Below are positions 1 through 6,268 of a stretch of DNA of 6,268 bases, piece after piece; position 1 is the first letter of the stretch; each line of letters begins with the position of its first letter. Under the pieces are notes generated by a model. The model had not been told where the DNA came from and made no database searches. It saw only the letters and a list, made by a program, of their open reading frames with translations. Both the position numbers and the translations under genes were made by a program. The stretch is from Ignavibacteria bacterium (lineage in GTDB: Bacteria > Bacteroidota > Ignavibacteria > Tepidaquicellales > OLB5): NCBI GenBank assembly GCA_027492415.1, contig JAPUEV010000329.1, positions 1-6,268 on the forward strand, read 5' to 3'.

Positions 1-2940
1 GTTTACAATATGAAAGGTGATGTAAAAAGCTTAAACATCGCCTCAGTTACCGGTAATTCTGAAGATAAAAGCAGCCTGAACTTCAATTTTGATGTGAATG
101 GAAGAGGTATTTCTCCGGAAAACATAAATGGTAGCTATAAGTTAAACATTGCAGAATCATACTACGGAAAGTATGAAATTCCCTCAACACCGCTTGATGC
201 AGAAATAGATAATAACAATTCTGTTGGGACTGTTTCAGTAAAAACCGATATGGCGGATATAAACGCCGAAGGAACATTTGATCCGGGAAAACTGATAGAT
301 GTTATAATGTATAACATAAGCTCAGTTAAAGATCAGATAGTTCAAAGCACGGGAACTGAAGGCTTAATTACTGATTCCATGCAGGTACAGCAGATATCAA
401 CATCACAACCACGATTTTCAGGATCTGATATAAATTTTTCATATAAAATTGTAACTAAGGATAGCGTTAAGCTTTCACGGGTCCTGCAGCCATTTGGCAT
501 TAATTTTAACGGCAATGTATCAGGCGAAATAAAGAATTCAGCCGGTGAATTCACTTCAGCAAATAAACTTGATATAAAGAATTTTATTTATAATGATACA
601 GTTATAATACTGCAAAAAGTTAAAACCGATCTAACAATAAATAACGATTACACAAATAGTATCACAGGCTTAAAAATAGATCTTAAAACCACAGCCGATA
701 AAATTTCATTTGGCACCAACAGCTTTGATTCTGTAAACACTTCAATTAAAATGGCGGGTGCTGATGCAGAAATAAAGGTTAAGGCGGGCATGGATACAAC
801 AGCAAATGTATTAATTTCGGGTAAGCTAGGGCTGGGATCAGGTATGATAAAAGCTGACCTGGATACAGTTAAGGTTTTATACGGCGGTTATGATATTGAA
901 AATAAGGAAAACTGGGTTATTAATTTTGAAAACGGCGACAGGTTCAAATTTGAACAATTCAATATTAAAAGCAGGAATACTGTTTTAAATGTATCAGGTG
1001 AGCTTTCATTAAACAATGAAAGTGACATAAAAATACAGGGTAATGATATTAAACTGACTGATATTGCTGATATCATAAATAAGGCTGATTCATCCTATAT
1101 CATTTCCGCTGATAAGGATATTGAAGGCAATATTTCAACCTTTGTAATTTCCTACAAAGGAACAATGGATGTACCTGTATTAATAGCGGATATAAAGACC
1201 AATACTTTAAAATACAGCGGTACTGATATTGGTGTAATTACAGCAAACATGAAGTATGAAAATAATTCCGCTGATGCATTGGTGAAAATGCAGAATGCCG
1301 ATAATAAAGGTGATCTTACAATTAAGGGAACCATTCCCTTCCAGAACCCGCTTTCAGGTGATACAGCGGCTGCATTCAATATATCTTCGCAGCCAGTAGA
1401 TATAAACCTGAAGGCAAATAATTTTATGCTGGATTATTTCAGCGTTCTTGTAACTGATCTTGCAAGTCTGCGCGGTGTACTGAACGCGGATCTATCCGCA
1501 AAGGGTACATCATCAGACCCGGCATTAACCGGTAACCTGAATATTACACACGGCGGGTACCTGCTTCCTTTAACCGGAATGGATTACAGCTTTGATGCAT
1601 CAATGAGCACAGATAATTTTAAGCTGGTGCTGAATGACCTGAAATTTTATAATGAAGATGATGATTCAAGACATATTGATCTATCGGGAAGCCTGGATTT
1701 TAAGGACCTGAAGATAACTGATATTGATCTGGAAGCAAGAGGAGATATGGTACTGCTGGATAAGGATGTTGAACAGAACGATCTGGGTGTTTACGGCTAT
1801 ATACTTGCCGGGATAGGCAGCCCTCCTGTTAAGATCACGGGAAGCCTTGACAGCCTGTTTGTATCAGGACAACTGCTTATAAAAGACGCCACAATATCCT
1901 CGATTCCGCTGGAAGGAAACGGCTATAATGCTGAAGGGGATAACTTTGTGTATATTGATGCAGGGAATGATTCTCTTAAGCTGAATAAAGACTCAATGAC
2001 AGTATTAACACCCGAAGATTTTGCAAAGCTTAATCCGTTTGAAAGGTCACTATATAAATTAGCTGTTGATAGCTCCAAAGAATCAATTGTTAATTTAGAC
2101 CTGAACGTAAAAACTGAAAATAATATTTACGCATCAATTGATTTTAATAACCTTACCCGCGACAGGCTGTTTGGAGAGCTTAAGGCTGATCTTGATATAA
2201 AGACCGAAAACGGCAAGCTTCAGGCATTCGGGCAGGTTGATGTTGCAGGTGATTCATATTACAGGTTTTACCGCGATTTTAAGCTGAATGAAAGCAATAT
2301 CAAGTTCGATGGCGATATTTCCAATCCGATGCTGGATATAAAAGGTGTATATAAAAGCCAGAAGAATAATGAGCAGTATGGTTCAGTTACAACAAGTGAT
2401 GTGGAAGTAGTGATAACTGTTAAAGGTAACGCTAAGGAGCCTGAATTGACCCTGAACCTGTTCCAGGATGGCAGTGAAGTCTCGGGCAGTGACGCGCAAT
2501 CTGATGCAATTACGTATTTGCTCTTTGGAAGGTACAAAAGCGAGCTATCGGCATCAGAAAGAACAGCAGTAGCATCATCCCTTGGAGCTTCAGTGGGGTC
2601 ATTATACGCTTCATCATACCTTTCACAGACAGTGCGTGAAGTTCTGCCGTTCATTGTTGATGCGCAGTTCAATTACACTGAAGGCAACGTGCAGAATACT
2701 GATGTGGAGCTTATCTCAGAGCTTGGTGATGCCCGCGTTAAATTCGGAGGAAAGCTGCTGAAGGATGTAAAGAATTTTGAGCTTGTTGTGGATTACCCGT
2801 TAAATAAGCTTTTGTATCTTAACCTGCCTGAAACATTACTGCTTGAATTTGCCAGGGAAGAGAAAAAACAAACTCTTTCTACCAACCAGAACGATATATT
2901 AACCACCGAAATAAAAATACTCTACAAAATTAAATTTTAA
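1..2940 (+). CDS. tamB: TamB-like translocation/assembly module protein (DUF490), 5' end missing
   Basis: This is the C-terminal 979 residues of a TamB-family protein, which is anchored in the inner membrane, crosses the periplasm and works with an outer membrane Omp85 barrel in envelope assembly and probably phospholipid transport. The frame is open through base 1 (Val-Tyr-Asn precede the ATG at 10), and no N-terminal membrane anchor is seen, so that ATG is probably internal; E. coli TamB has about 1,260 residues. Numbering from that Met, residues 1-600 are low-complexity beta-strand sequence with recurring short motifs such as LNVSGEL, LTIKG, LTGNLNI, IDLSGSL and ITGSL, as expected of a long beta-taco. 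The conserved C-terminal region covers about 700-976, with DxxNLTRDRLFGEL, FGQVDVAGDSYYRFY, a YLLFGR motif at 836-841 followed by an Ala/Ser-rich helix, and a last strand ending in Phe. No cysteine is seen. Family assignment is firm; the exact partner is inferred. Confidence 0.9.
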   Translation, partial: VYNMKGDVKSLNIASVTGNSEDKSSLNFNFDVNGRGISPENINGSYKLNIAESYYGKYEIPSTPLDAEIDNNNSVGTVSVKTDMADINAEGTFDPGKLIDVIMYNISSVKDQIVQSTGTEGLITDSMQVQQISTSQPRFSGSDINFSYKIVTKDSVKLSRVLQPFGINFNGNVSGEIKNSAGEFTSANKLDIKNFIYNDTVIILQKVKTDLTINNDYTNSITGLKIDLKTTADKISFGTNSFDSVNTSIKMAGADAEIKVKAGMDTTANVLISGKLGLGSGMIKADLDTVKVLYGGYDIENKENWVINFENGDRFKFEQFNIKSRNTVLNVSGELSLNNESDIKIQGNDIKLTDIADIINKADSSYIISADKDIEGNISTFVISYKGTMDVPVLIADIKTNTLKYSGTDIGVITANMKYENNSADALVKMQNADNKGDLTIKGTIPFQNPLSGDTAAAFNISSQPVDINLKANNFMLDYFSVLVTDLASLRGVLNADLSAKGTSSDPALTGNLNITHGGYLLPLTGMDYSFDASMSTDNFKLVLNDLKFYNEDDDSRHIDLSGSLDFKDLKITDIDLEARGDMVLLDKDVEQNDLGVYGYILAGIGSPPVKITGSLDSLFVSGQLLIKDATISSIPLEGNGYNAEGDNFVYIDAGNDSLKLNKDSMTVLTPEDFAKLNPFERSLYKLAVDSSKESIVNLDLNVKTENNIYASIDFNNLTRDRLFGELKADLDIKTENGKLQAFGQVDVAGDSYYRFYRDFKLNESNIKFDGDISNPMLDIKGVYKSQKNNEQYGSVTTSDVEVVITVKGNAKEPELTLNLFQDGSEVSGSDAQSDAITYLLFGRYKSELSASERTAVASSLGASVGSLYASSYLSQTVREVLPFIVDAQFNYTEGNVQNTDVELISELGDARVKFGGKLLKDVKNFELVVDYPLNKLLYLNLPETLLLEFAREEKKQTLSTNQNDILTTEIKILYKIKF

Positions 2941-2955
2941 ATAAAGGTTTTACGT
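2941..2955. other. 15-base convergent junction between tamB and the barrel gene
   Basis: The stop codons of two converging genes are separated by only 15 AT-rich bases. The only inverted repeat noticed is AAAAT-TAA-ATTTT at 2926-2938, inside the tamB end. It has no GC pairs and is too weak to call a terminator, and no GC-rich stem followed by a T run is seen on either strand. The two transcripts probably overlap at their 3' ends. Confidence 0.6.
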
Positions 2956-4920
2956 TTAGAATGCCTGCCCAATACCGAACTGGATAGCAAACTTATCTTT
3001 AAATATTCTCCCCGGATTATCAAACAGCCACTGTTCGCCTTCAGGTGCGGATGGATCATAAAGCTTAAAGCCAAAATCAAATCTTATGGGACCGATAAAC
3101 AGGTCATATCTTACGCCAAAACCAATAGCCATTGCGATCTGGTTAGCCCTGAATTCCTTATGGGTCTCCCAAACATTTCCGTAATCCACAAAAAATGCTG
3201 CCCCAAGGTTTTTCATGAATCCTTCTGCAGAGGGAAACAGTTTTTTCCGAAGCTCAACACTACCTTCAAGAAGGAAAGTACCGCCATTTACAGGGTCAGC
3301 AAGTATACCGTTGGCTTTTGCATTCCACCCCCTTAGGCTGCTGGAGCCCCCGCTGAAAAATTTATATGCAGGCTGTACGGGAATTTTATTTTCACCTTTT
3401 CCGTATTCAATTATATCACCAATCTTTAAATTAGTTGCAAGTACAGTGTTATCTCCCCGGGAAAGCGAAAAATAAAACTTATTGAGTGTATAGACTTTGA
3501 AGAACTCAGAGTAAAATATTTGTTTACCTATAGTTGAAGTTACAAGCCTGGGGATCAATCCTGATGTACCTACAAGGATAGAGTGGTAAAATCCTTTTGA
3601 TGGAGCAAGCAAATTATTAGTGTTATCATGCTCTAATGTAACGCTTAAGAAAGAGTTGAACTGTGTCTGCCTTCCGGTTGCTATAGTATCGTATTTTATC
3701 CAGATAAGCTCTTCGGTAAGATCAAGATATGCATTATTATAGAATGTATGAGGCGCAATAAAATAATTGAGCGTTGTTACATTGGCTGCATAATAATTCT
3801 TGTAATTTTCAACATTATTAAAGCCAAATGAAAGCTTATTAATTAAAGTAAGCTCGCGTTTAATAAAGTGAGGCTGTGTTACTGTTGCAGATATTTCTGT
3901 ACGGTTAATGCTAGAGGAATTAAAATCTTCTTCAAGCTCCAGCATCAAAGTACGGTTGCCCTGAAGGAAGTATTTGTTCAGGTATCTTACACCTGCACCC
4001 AAATAGAACCTGTTTTCAAAGTTTGAGCCTTTTATATACGGCGTTACTTCGTTTCTTTTGTTCAGGGTGATATCTGCGGTAAAATTCACTTTATTGCCTG
4101 AGTATGGATCCGGATTAAGCTTTGCGCTTGATATTATTGGAATTTTTGTCATATTCCTTTCACTTTCAAGCTTTTTAGCCTTGCTGTAAATTTCACCGTC
4201 TTTAAAAGTAATTTCCTCAGCAGGCAATTCTGTTCTTACGCCGTATTCGTTATTTTTAATATTTATCTGTGCAGTGCCAAAGTAATATAAAGTGTCGGTC
4301 CCGGTAAAACTAAGCTCAACAACAACCTTTGATTCACTCTTAAATCTTTTTATCACAGTACCTGAGTCATTTATATATCTTGCGTTCATGAAGCCGTTAT
4401 TCTGAAGTGTATCAAGGATCTCGTTGCCATACTGGAGAATAAGTACTTTGCTGTAATTATCACCCTTCTTTATAGTATTTATTTTTTTGATCTTTTCCAG
4501 GGTTTCTTCGGGTATCTTTTCAAGTCCATACAGCACAGTAGAATCAAGCTTATACCTGTTATTTTCAGTTATGATATATTTTACAGAAGCTTCTTCATCT
4601 TCTCTATCTATATATATTGCTGTATCGACAGCAACATCAAAAAAACCGTTATCAAAATAGAATTTCTTCAGCTTTTGAATATCCGTTTCAACTAATTTTT
4701 TTGTATATATTTTACTTTTATTAATGGCAATTACATCCTTTAATTGGCCGTCATCAAAAGTTTGCTTTCCTTTATGCGAAAACTCTATTTCATCTATTCC
4801 GATAATTTCCTGTGAATAAGAGATATCGGAGCCAAATATCATGAGTGATACTGCGCAAAGAAATAAGATGCTATGAACTGATTTTTTAACCCGTAATTTC
4901 AGCAGATGTGATTTGATCAT
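2956..4920 (-). CDS. tamA: BamA/TamA-family (Omp85) outer membrane protein with three POTRA domains
   Basis: This is a complete 654-residue outer membrane beta-barrel of the Omp85/surface antigen D15 family, whose members insert or assemble other outer membrane proteins. Residues 1-36 look like a Sec signal peptide: a basic start with Lys/Arg up to residue 13, a hydrophobic stretch at about 16-30, and likely cleavage after SYS before Gln37; no lipobox is seen. Three POTRA-like repeats follow, at roughly 39-118, 122-205 and 212-288; the first two contain the typical 'FYFDNGFFDV' and 'LQNNGFMNA' helix-turn-strand pattern. The barrel runs from about 293 to 654, with the lumen-loop motif GGSSSLRGW at 524-532 and a late strand pair GFGVRYDLFIGPIRFDFG. 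It ends in Phe with an alternating hydrophobic last strand (FAIQFGIGQAF). Three POTRAs and this length fit TamA better than five-POTRA BamA, and tamB lies next door, but a BamA paralogue cannot be excluded. The start directly abuts the polymerase stop. Confidence 0.87.
   Translation of the reverse strand: MIKSHLLKLRVKKSVHSILFLCAVSLMIFGSDISYSQEIIGIDEIEFSHKGKQTFDDGQLKDVIAINKSKIYTKKLVETDIQKLKKFYFDNGFFDVAVDTAIYIDREDEEASVKYIITENNRYKLDSTVLYGLEKIPEETLEKIKKINTIKKGDNYSKVLILQYGNEILDTLQNNGFMNARYINDSGTVIKRFKSESKVVVELSFTGTDTLYYFGTAQINIKNNEYGVRTELPAEEITFKDGEIYSKAKKLESERNMTKIPIISSAKLNPDPYSGNKVNFTADITLNKRNEVTPYIKGSNFENRFYLGAGVRYLNKYFLQGNRTLMLELEEDFNSSSINRTEISATVTQPHFIKRELTLINKLSFGFNNVENYKNYYAANVTTLNYFIAPHTFYNNAYLDLTEELIWIKYDTIATGRQTQFNSFLSVTLEHDNTNNLLAPSKGFYHSILVGTSGLIPRLVTSTIGKQIFYSEFFKVYTLNKFYFSLSRGDNTVLATNLKIGDIIEYGKGENKIPVQPAYKFFSGGSSSLRGWNAKANGILADPVNGGTFLLEGSVELRKKLFPSAEGFMKNLGAAFFVDYGNVWETHKEFRANQIAMAIGFGVRYDLFIGPIRFDFGFKLYDPSAPEGEQWLFDNPGRIFKDKFAIQFGIGQAF
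4813..4920 (-). other. Signal peptide of the BamA/TamA-family protein
   Basis: The first 36 codons give a basic n-region, a hydrophobic core (SILFLCAVSLMIF) and a polar SDISYS segment, followed by Gln-Glu. This is the layout of a signal peptidase I substrate and supports ATG 4920 as the start rather than the internal Met at residue 27, which would remove the basic region and most of the core. Cys22 lies mid-core and is not in a lipobox context. The cleavage position is an estimate. Confidence 0.7.
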
Positions 4921-4923
4921 TTA
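4918..4923 (-). promoter_or_regulatory. TAAATG stop/start junction, probable translational coupling
   Basis: The polymerase gene's TAA stop is followed with no spacer by the ATG of the barrel gene. The bases just upstream (ending TCTTGGTGCT) show no convincing Shine-Dalgarno sequence. Ribosomes finishing the polymerase could therefore restart directly on the barrel gene. Co-transcription is strongly implied; coupling itself is inferred. Confidence 0.6.
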
Positions 4924-5838
4924 AGCACCAAGATTTTTCAGACATTTTTCTATATCAATACCTTTACCCAAAACACCTTTGAAGAGGTCACCTTTTTTCT
5001 TCAGCCTTTTATGTATGGTTTCAATTGTAAATTCTTCGGGTGATCCAATTGAATTCAGCTCTTTCCACTCCAGCGGAGTTGAAACAGGGGCTTTTGGCTT
5101 GGGCCTTACACTATATGGCGCGGCAAGGGTCTGCCCTTTCCTGTTCTGCAGGTAATCTATGTATACTTTCTTCTTCCTTTTTGAAGGAGAGCGCTCGATA
5201 CTTGTTATCTTTGGCAGCATATTGTTAGTCATTTCCGCTATCACGTGGGCAAATTCCTTTGATATTTCAAAATCATATTTTGCATTCAACGGAAGATAAA
5301 TATGGATGCCAGTGGCGCCGGAAGTTTTACAATATGCCTTTGCTCCGGCTTTATCCAGTACCTCCTTTACCGCTTTAGCTGTTTCAATTACCTGTTTAAA
5401 TGAAATATCCAGCGGATCAAGATCGATCGCAAGGAAATCAGGTTCATTTAAGTGCTTTACTTCAGAAAACCAGGGATTAATTTCAATACATCCTAGGTTT
5501 ACCATATATAAAAGCGATGCTTCATTGGTACATACATAATAATTTATATTTTCATCATTTGATTCTGAATAAACCTCTGCTGTTTCTATCCAATCAGCAA
5601 CCTTGCCTTTAACATCTTTCTGGTAAAAGCTCTGCCCTTTAATGCCGTTTGGATACCTGTTAAGCGAGTGCGGCCTGTTTTTTATATAAGGTAGTATAAA
5701 TTTCGCTACAGAATGATAATATTCAATAAGCCTGCCTTTAGTATATTTTTCAGCCGGCCAGTAAATCTTCTCAAGATTTGTCAGCTCAAATTTTTGCCCG
5801 TTAATTTTTATAAGTTCATTCATATTATGCGATTGCAT
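4921..5838 (-). CDS. ligD: LigD-type NHEJ primase-polymerase (POL domain protein), stand-alone
   Basis: This is a complete 305-residue archaeo-eukaryotic primase-type polymerase corresponding to the POL domain of bacterial DNA ligase D, which fills gaps with ribo- or deoxynucleotides during double-strand break end joining. Expected landmarks appear in order: LTNLEKIYWP (19-28), RPHSLNRYPNGIKG with FYQK (55-74), the LGCIEINPW segment (115-123), and the metal-binding pair Asp139/Asp141 in AIDLDP. They continue with SGATGIHIYLPL including His179 (173-184), the third metal ligand Asp228 in VYIDYLQN, and GQTLAAPYSVR (235-245). All catalytic positions look intact, and the length matches an isolated POL domain. 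The gene begins one base after the ligase stop. An in-frame TAG at 5847-5845 confines the start to ATG 5838 or ATG 5823 (residue 6); 5838 is chosen for its position against the ligase stop, and neither has a visible ribosome site. Basic patches (SKRKKK, KRLKKK) fit DNA binding. Confidence 0.93.
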   Translation of the reverse strand: MQSHNMNELIKINGQKFELTNLEKIYWPAEKYTKGRLIEYYHSVAKFILPYIKNRPHSLNRYPNGIKGQSFYQKDVKGKVADWIETAEVYSESNDENINYYVCTNEASLLYMVNLGCIEINPWFSEVKHLNEPDFLAIDLDPLDISFKQVIETAKAVKEVLDKAGAKAYCKTSGATGIHIYLPLNAKYDFEISKEFAHVIAEMTNNMLPKITSIERSPSKRKKKVYIDYLQNRKGQTLAAPYSVRPKPKAPVSTPLEWKELNSIGSPEEFTIETIHKRLKKKGDLFKGVLGKGIDIEKCLKNLGA

Positions 5839-5842
5839 ATTA
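5836..5842 (-). promoter_or_regulatory. TAATATG ligase stop / polymerase start junction
   Basis: The ligase TAA (5842-5840), one T and the polymerase ATG (5838-5836) form a one-base junction with a change of reading frame. No Shine-Dalgarno sequence stands out in the A-rich codons upstream. Termination-reinitiation would explain how polymerase is made in step with ligase. A second ATG five codons downstream (5823) could be the real start, in which case coupling is looser. Confidence 0.5.
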
Positions 5843-6268
5843 AGCTATTGATAATTTCTTTTTCTTTTGAGAGCTTAAAGTAACTTCAGCGGGATTTTTG
5901 TCATCACGCATCCCGGTAAAAACAGGATGCCGAAGGATACCGTCAGTTGTCATATGTGAGAATTTAACTTCGCACACAAGCTTCGGGAGTATCCATGTAA
6001 CCGGGGCATTTGGCTTTGGAGGAATTTCAAACGGACTTTTGCCGGTAATATATTTCTGCATTAATATATATAACGGCTTTTGGTTTGCAGCATTAAATCC
6101 TGTCCCTGTATGTCCAATATAGGTAAGCTTTCCTTTATTATATACCCCTAATAAAAGGGCACCAAAGTACTTCCGGCTGCCCCTGGGCTCAGTAAAACCG
6201 CATATCACAGCTTCCATCGCCATAACTGTCTTAATTTTCAGCCAGCTTTGTGAACGGGAGTTTTCATA
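5840..6268 (-). CDS. ligD: ATP-dependent DNA ligase of LigD/LigC type, C-terminal OB-fold part only
   Basis: These are the last 142 residues of an ATP-dependent DNA ligase that seals nicks in DNA; here it is probably the NHEJ ligase, since the LigD polymerase follows one base later. The gene enters from the right edge, and the ATG at 6223 is internal because conserved ligase sequence continues upstream of it: RSQSWLKIK, with nucleotidyltransferase motif V (SWLKIK at 6247-6230). The OB fold follows, with AVICGFTEPRGSRKYFGALL, the GHTGTGF turn and LVCEVKF. It closes with motif VI, DGILRHPVF then RDDK (5944-5897). The catalytic lysine motif I and motifs III-IV lie outside the window, so activity cannot be judged. 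The tail SSQKKKKLSIA is short and Lys-rich and takes the place of the linker that joins ligase to polymerase in proteobacterial LigD. Whether a phosphoesterase domain precedes the ligase is not visible. A stand-alone LigC-type ligase is the alternative. Confidence 0.9.
   Translation of the reverse strand, partial: YENSRSQSWLKIKTVMAMEAVICGFTEPRGSRKYFGALLLGVYNKGKLTYIGHTGTGFNAANQKPLYILMQKYITGKSPFEIPPKPNAPVTWILPKLVCEVKFSHMTTDGILRHPVFTGMRDDKNPAEVTLSSQKKKKLSIA

Noticed and set aside
10..10. ATG at 10 as the true start of tamB.
   Set aside because: The reading frame is open through base 1, and the protein from that Met lacks the N-terminal membrane anchor and several hundred residues expected of TamB.
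2268..2672. Minus-strand open frame of 134 codons within tamB.
   Set aside because: It lies entirely inside the strongly conserved TamB C-terminal region, its translation resembles no known family, and no start signal is seen. It is treated as a coding shadow.
2926..2938. AAAAT-TAA-ATTTT inverted repeat as an intrinsic terminator.
   Set aside because: It has five A/T pairs only and no GC stem, inside AT-rich sequence where such repeats arise by chance.
3215..3475. Plus-strand open frame of 86 codons opposite the barrel gene.
   Set aside because: It overlaps conserved barrel strands including the SLRGW loop, has no recognisable product and is best explained as a shadow of the real gene.
5840..5870. 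A-rich run (AAG AAA AAG AAA) near the ligase end as a programmed frameshift site making a ligase-polymerase fusion.
   Set aside because: The polymerase frame contains a TAG at 5847-5845, downstream of the A-rich run, so a shift there would terminate before the polymerase. Only a +1 shift within the last codon or at the stop would work, and the A-run gives no support for that.
6223..6223. ATG at 6223 as the start of a small 127-residue gene.
   Set aside because: The frame stays open to the right edge and the upstream 15 residues contain ligase motif V (SWLKIK), so this Met is internal to a larger ligase.

Overview
The window is a densely coding, visibly AT-rich bacterial segment. It holds four protein genes in two converging blocks and no intergenic gap longer than 15 bases. 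Two genes build or serve a Gram-negative outer membrane (a TamB-like protein and a BamA/TamA-family barrel). The other two are the ligase and polymerase parts of the bacterial non-homologous end-joining (NHEJ) enzyme LigD, encoded as separate proteins. The low GC, the lack of obvious Shine-Dalgarno sequences before the visible starts, the split LigD and the style of the barrel protein suggest the Bacteroidota/Chlorobiota/Ignavibacteria group. That placement is inference; no rRNA or other taxonomic marker is present.

Layout. Bases 1-2940 (+) carry the C-terminal 979 residues of a TamB/DUF490 protein whose start lies left of the window. After a 15-base gap, three minus-strand genes read leftward from the right edge: the C-terminal 142 residues of an ATP-dependent DNA ligase (6268-5840), a complete 305-residue LigD-type primase-polymerase (5838-4921), and a complete 654-residue BamA/TamA-family outer membrane protein (4920-2956). 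The minus-strand genes abut almost perfectly: ligase stop, one base, polymerase start (TAATATG), then polymerase stop directly against the barrel start (TAAATG). They are probably one transcript whose promoter lies beyond the right edge.

How the genes fit together. TamB spans the periplasm as a lipid-accommodating beta-structure and works with an outer membrane Omp85 barrel (TamA or BamA). The two genes meet tail to tail here, so their products are plausible partners even though they are transcribed from opposite ends. The polymerase and ligase would act in the cytoplasm/nucleoid on DNA double-strand breaks, normally with Ku, which is not in the window. The odd element is the tight packing of the outer membrane assembly gene behind the DNA repair pair. 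No tRNA, rRNA, CRISPR array, insertion sequence or sizeable repeat was seen. Nothing here amounts to a clearly undescribed system; the interest lies in the gene arrangement.
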